From positions 1-26,744 of the forward strand of contig JBHJOA010000034.1 in assembly GCA_050330205.1 (NCBI GenBank): a stretch of 26,744 nucleotides of DNA. The letters are read 5' to 3'. Shown piece after piece: positions 23,793 through 26,744 of the stretch. Source of the DNA: Pelagibius sp050330205 (GTDB taxonomy: Bacteria > Pseudomonadota > Alphaproteobacteria > Kiloniellales > Kiloniellaceae). The translations under genes and the position numbers were made by a program. Position 1 is the stretch's first letter. Each line of letters opens with the position of its first letter. The notes beneath the pieces were generated by a model. The model had not been told where the DNA came from, did no database searches, and saw only the letters and a program-made list of their open reading frames with translations.

Positions 23793-24914
23793 GGAAGAAG
23801 ACCCGCTCGCCGGCTTCTCGCGCATCGCTTCGGCGACAAAGTCCTCGAAAGCGTAGACGGCGGGACGCTGCCGGCTGAGATCGATCTCCGGCGCCATCTT
23901 GCCTTCGGTGGAAACCCCCGTCATGGCCACCTTCAGGGCCTTCAGCGGATTGGCCACGGTATCGGCCACTGCCGTGCCCTCATAGCCGCAGTGGACCATG
24001 CAATTGGCGCATTTCTCGTAGTTGCCGGTGCCGTAGCCTTCCCACTCGGTCTCTTCCATCAGCACCTTGAAACTCGGCGCGTAGCCCTCGTTCAGCAGGT
24101 AGCAGGGCCGCTGCCAGCCGAAGACGTTGCGCGTCGGGTTGCTCCAGGGCGTGCATTCGTAGGCCTGATTGCCAGCCAGGAAATCGAGGAAAAGGCTGGA
24201 CTGGGAAAAGCGCCACTTGCGGCCCTTGCCGAGGCGGAAAACGTCGCGGAACAGCTCCTTGGTCTGGCGCCGGCTGAGGAAATGCTCCTGGTCGGGCGCG
24301 CGCTCATAGGCGTAGCCCGGCGAGATGGTGACGCCTTCGACGCCAAGATCGCGGGCGAAATCGAGGAACTCGGCGACCTCGTCGGCCTGGGCGTTGTTGA
24401 AGAGGGTGCAGTTCACGTTGACGCGGAAGCCGCGGTCGCGCGCCAGCTCGATGGCCTTCACCGCGCGCTTGAACACGCCCTTCTGGTTCACCGCGCGGTC
24501 GTGGTGCTCCTCCAGGCCGTCGAGGTGGATGGAGAAGGTCAGGTACTTGCTGGGCTTGAAGAGGTCGATCTTCTTCTCCAGCAGGAGGGCGTTGGTGCAG
24601 AGGTAGACGAAGCGTTTGCGCTTCACCAGCTCCTCCACGATCTGCGGCATCTCCTTGTGAATCAGCGGCTCTCCGCCGGGGATGGAGACGATGGGGGCGC
24701 CGCTCTCCTCGGCCGCCTCGATGCACTCAGCAACCGAGAGGCGGCGGTTCAGGATATCCTCCGGATAGTCGATCTTGCCGCAGCCCGGACAGGCGAGATT
24801 GCAGCGGAACAGCGGCTCCAGCATCAGGACCAGCGGGTAGCGGTCGTTGCCGCGCAGGCGCTGTTTCATGATATAGGCGCCGACGCGCAGCTGCTGAATG
24901 AGGGGAACCGCCAA
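23775..24914 (-). CDS. hpnH: Adenosyl-hopene transferase HpnH (radical SAM)
   Basis: A 379-residue radical SAM enzyme that adds the 5'-deoxyadenosyl radical to hopene, starting C35 hopanoid synthesis. The iron-sulfur motif is RCNLACPGC (Cys38, Cys42, Cys45). VSIPGGEPLIH supplies the SAM-contact region, and a second Cys-rich end, YEKCANCMVHCGYEG, is typical of HpnH. The TTG at 24914 is chosen because GGAG lies seven nt upstream and it gives MAVPLIQQLRVGAYIMKQ, the family N-terminus. The open frame continues about 80 codons upstream without support. It is inverted relative to the rest of the cluster, tail-to-tail with hpnG and divergent from hpnM, so it needs its own promoter in 24915-25155. 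The C-terminus is a short Ser/Glu-rich tail. Confidence 0.96.
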   Translation of the reverse strand: MAVPLIQQLRVGAYIMKQRLRGNDRYPLVLMLEPLFRCNLACPGCGKIDYPEDILNRRLSVAECIEAAEESGAPIVSIPGGEPLIHKEMPQIVEELVKRKRFVYLCTNALLLEKKIDLFKPSKYLTFSIHLDGLEEHHDRAVNQKGVFKRAVKAIELARDRGFRVNVNCTLFNNAQADEVAEFLDFARDLGVEGVTISPGYAYERAPDQEHFLSRRQTKELFRDVFRLGKGRKWRFSQSSLFLDFLAGNQAYECTPWSNPTRNVFGWQRPCYLLNEGYAPSFKVLMEETEWEGYGTGNYEKCANCMVHCGYEGTAVADTVANPLKALKVAMTGVSTEGKMAPEIDLSRQRPAVYAFEDFVAEAMREKPASGSSSSEAAE

Positions 24915-25001
24915 GACGTCGCTCCAGGGAAAAGTCGGGTGGGTCGCTCGGGAATACCGTTTTACCGGCGGACAGTCTAACGTTTTTGCGCCGCAACACC
25001 A

Positions 25002-25018
25002 CCCCACAGGCTGTGGGG
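25002..25018. promoter_or_regulatory. 17-bp perfect palindrome between divergent hpnH and hpnM
   Basis: CCCCACAG (25002-25009) and CTGTGGGG (25011-25018) are exact inverted repeats around one central G. They lie 87 nt from the hpnH start and 137 nt from the hpnM start, in the only region that can drive these two divergent units. The site has the size and symmetry of a repressor operator, although a small RNA hairpin is also possible. Regulator and function are unknown. Confidence 0.45.
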
Positions 25019-25155
25019 ATATGGGGTCGATCCGGGGGATTCGAGTGGCCTGGCCGGCGTCCAGGGGCCGGTTGCGGCGGATTATCCTTGTCCCGCGCCC
25101 GTTCCGACGTACATCTGGACGGGTCGACCCCGCCGAAACCCGCCCTGGAATCGAC

Positions 25156-25770
25156 ATGAATCACTTTGCCCTGAGAGCCTTCGCCCTCGCCGCCGTGCTG
25201 CTCGCCGCCCCGGTGGCAGCCAGGGCCGACGCGACCCCGACAGCCACGGTCGAACGCCTGAACACCGCCCTGCTGGAGGTTATGAAGAGCGCCGAAGAGC
25301 TGGGCTACCGCGGCCGCTTCGAGCGGCTGGCCCCGGTACTGACCGAGGTCTTCGATTTCCCGGCCATGGCACAGGCCACGCTCGGCACCCACTGGAGTTC
25401 GATCGGCACGGCGGACCAGCAGGCCTTCACCGAGGCCTTTGCCGACTACAGCATCGGCGTCTTCGCGAACCGCTTCGACGGCTATGGCGGCGAACGCTTC
25501 GAGGTTCTCGGTGAGGAGCCAGCCCGGCGCCGGACCGTGCTGGTCCTCAACCAGATCGTGAAGAGCGACGGCGAAGCGATTGCCATCAACTATCTCACGC
25601 GCGAGCAAGGCAACGGCGAGGGCTGGCGCATCGTCGATACCATCCTCGGCGGCAGCTATTCGGAGTTGGCGACACGGCGCTCCGAGTTCACCGGCATCGT
25701 CGAGCGCCTGGGCACTTACGCCCTCATCCAGACCCTGAAAGACAAGATCTCCGGCTTCGCCGGGGAATGA
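25156..25770 (+). CDS. hpnM: Hopanoid-associated MlaC/Ttg2-like periplasmic protein HpnM
   Basis: A 204-residue exported protein. The N-terminus MNHFALRAFALAAVLLAAPVAARADA is a Sec signal peptide with cleavage after ARA or ADA. The mature part shows the MlaC/Ttg2 fold pattern: LAPVLTEVFDFPAMAQATLGTHWSSI, QQAFTEAFADYSIGVFANRFDGYGGERFEVL, and GWRIVDTILGGSYSELATRRSEFTGIV near the end. MlaC-type proteins bind lipids and shuttle them across the periplasm. In hopanoid loci HpnM is presumed to handle hopanoid transport, but this is not settled. The ATG at 25156 has GGAA about five nt upstream. Its stop overlaps the next gene as ATGA. No hpnN transporter is seen up to the window edge. Confidence 0.88.
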   Translation: MNHFALRAFALAAVLLAAPVAARADATPTATVERLNTALLEVMKSAEELGYRGRFERLAPVLTEVFDFPAMAQATLGTHWSSIGTADQQAFTEAFADYSIGVFANRFDGYGGERFEVLGEEPARRRTVLVLNQIVKSDGEAIAINYLTREQGNGEGWRIVDTILGGSYSELATRRSEFTGIVERLGTYALIQTLKDKISGFAGE

Positions 25771-26744
25771 CGAAGCGACCGATGCCTCACCCGACCGTCA
25801 AGACCCTCGCCATCGTCACCGGCGACCACGAAGCCAAGGATCCGACCAAGCTGGGCGCCGCCTACGGGCCGGAGGACCTCAAGGCCCATGCGGCCATGGT
25901 GGCGGCCTTCGAGGGTCTCGGGCGCTTCGACATCACGGTCTATAACAACCACCTCCGCCTGTTCGAGCGGCTGTCCGAACAGAAGCCCGACCTGGTGGTG
26001 AACTTCTGCGACACCGGCATCGGCAACCGCCCGACCCGCGAGCTGAATCTGCCGGCCTGGCTCGAACTGCAGGACATCCCCTACACCGGTGCCACGCCTC
26101 AAGCCATGGTGCTCTGCTTCGACAAGCAGATCGTGCGCCTGGTGGCCGAGGCGCTGGGGGTCGAGGTGCCGGGCGAGGTGTTCCTGCCGGCGGGCGGCAG
26201 CCGCGAGACCCTGCCGGAGATCTACCCGGCGCTGCTGAAACCCAACGCCGCCGACGGCAGCGTCGGCATCACCAAGGATGCCGTGGTGCGCGACGAGGCC
26301 GAGGCGCGCGCCTACCTCGCCTTCCTCGACCGCGCACTGCCCGGCCACGACATACTCTGGCAGGAGTACCTGCCCGGGCCGGAATACGGCATGGGACTGA
26401 TCGGCAATCCGGCGGCGGGCCTGTCGGTACTGCCACCGCTCGAGGTCGATTTCTCGGGCCTGCCCGCGGGCGCCAACCCGATCCTGTCCTTCGAATCGAA
26501 GGTGGATCCCGCCTCGCCCTACTGGACCGACATCAGGTTCAGGCAGGCGGCGCTCGACCCAGCCACCCTGGCGCGCCTGGAGGGCTGGGCGAGGCTCCTG
26601 TTCCGCCGCTTCGGCCTGCAGGACTACGGCCGCTTCGACTTCCGCTGTGCTGCCGACGGCCGGCCCAAGCTGATGGAGTGCAATCCCAACCCGGCCTGGG
26701 CCAACGACGGCAAGCTCGCCTTCATGGCCGGCTTTGCCGGCATC
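25767..26744 (+). CDS. ATP-grasp ligase related to D-alanine--D-alanine ligase (runs off window end)
   Basis: 326 codons are open to the right edge. The N-terminal half resembles Ddl (KPDLVVNFCDTGIGNRPTRELNLPAWLELQDIPYTGATPQAMVLCFDKQIVRLVAEALGVEVPG). The ATP-grasp loop is ALLKPNAADGSVGIT, and the metal-binding end is YGRFDFRCAADGRPKLMECNPNPAW. True Ddl enzymes usually end this last motif as EINTxPG, so ECNPNPAW points to a different acceptor. The family should activate a carboxylate as acyl-phosphate and join it to an amine. The ATG at 25767 overlaps the hpnM stop (ATGA) and is preferred; an in-frame ATG at 25782 is possible. Tight coupling to hpnM suggests a lipid- or envelope-related role, which is inference. 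The 3' end is missing. Confidence 0.82.
   Translation, partial: MTKRPMPHPTVKTLAIVTGDHEAKDPTKLGAAYGPEDLKAHAAMVAAFEGLGRFDITVYNNHLRLFERLSEQKPDLVVNFCDTGIGNRPTRELNLPAWLELQDIPYTGATPQAMVLCFDKQIVRLVAEALGVEVPGEVFLPAGGSRETLPEIYPALLKPNAADGSVGITKDAVVRDEAEARAYLAFLDRALPGHDILWQEYLPGPEYGMGLIGNPAAGLSVLPPLEVDFSGLPAGANPILSFESKVDPASPYWTDIRFRQAALDPATLARLEGWARLLFRRFGLQDYGRFDFRCAADGRPKLMECNPNPAWANDGKLAFMAGFAGI

Noticed and set aside
1..26744. Search for insertion sequences, phage genes, CRISPR arrays, toxin-antitoxin pairs or defence genes
   Set aside because: No transposase, integrase, spaced repeat array or recognisable defence gene was seen. The recognised genes are mostly metabolic, transport and sensory.

Overview
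The window is about 26.7 kb of very GC-rich, gene-dense bacterial chromosome. Gene content and protein style point to an alphaproteobacterium, probably Rhodospirillales-like. Pointers are two short PAS_5-type proteins, a YdcH protein, a six-helix chemotaxis receptor of the type with no periplasmic domain, a TctA-TctB fusion, and a near-complete hopanoid locus. That taxonomic call is inference. I saw no rRNA, tRNA, insertion sequence, phage gene or CRISPR array. Most of the window reads as ordinary chromosome.

Region by region. Positions 1-3317 (minus strand) hold a tripartite tricarboxylate-type transporter, with a Tat-exported binding protein (tctC) followed by a fused TctA-TctB permease. 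The first 14 codons of a dusA-like tRNA dihydrouridine synthase sit at the extreme left edge. Positions 3684-6363 (plus) hold panC and a Na+/phosphate cotransporter with a PhoU-like tail. Positions 6383-10278 (minus) hold a beta-CASP metallo-beta-lactamase RNase-like protein and a large C45-type Ntn-hydrolase. Positions 10491-12950 hold ydcH (plus), a PAS_5 protein (minus) and a phosphonate monoester hydrolase/sulfatase-like enzyme (minus). Positions 13193-16489 (plus) hold a small exported protein of unknown function, a six-helix methyl-accepting chemotaxis protein, an HD phosphohydrolase and a second PAS_5 protein.

Positions 16575-26744 are the hopanoid locus. hpnB, hpnC, hpnD, hpnE, shc and hpnG run on the plus strand. 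hpnH is on the minus strand, and its 3' end overlaps that of hpnG by 18 nt. hpnM and a partial ATP-grasp ligase resume on the plus strand. From what is known of these families, HpnD makes presqualene diphosphate from farnesyl diphosphate, HpnC makes hydroxysqualene, HpnE reduces it to squalene, and Shc cyclises it to hopene. HpnH then adds 5'-deoxyadenosine and HpnG removes adenine, giving ribosylhopane. hpnM (MlaC-like) suggests periplasmic lipid handling. The last gene looks like a D-alanine-D-alanine ligase relative. It overlaps hpnM by ATGA and is not a standard part of the hopanoid pathway, so it is one of the two most interesting leads. The other is the small exported protein coupled to the receptor that senses within the membrane.

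Non-coding structure includes a perfect 10-bp-arm hairpin between tctC and the permease gene, a cluster of GCACCG half-sites upstream of tctC, and dyads in the divergent region around 13060. There is also a CtrA-like box upstream of the chemotaxis pair, a perfect palindrome between hpnH and hpnM, and small in-frame tandem repeats inside panC and hpnC.
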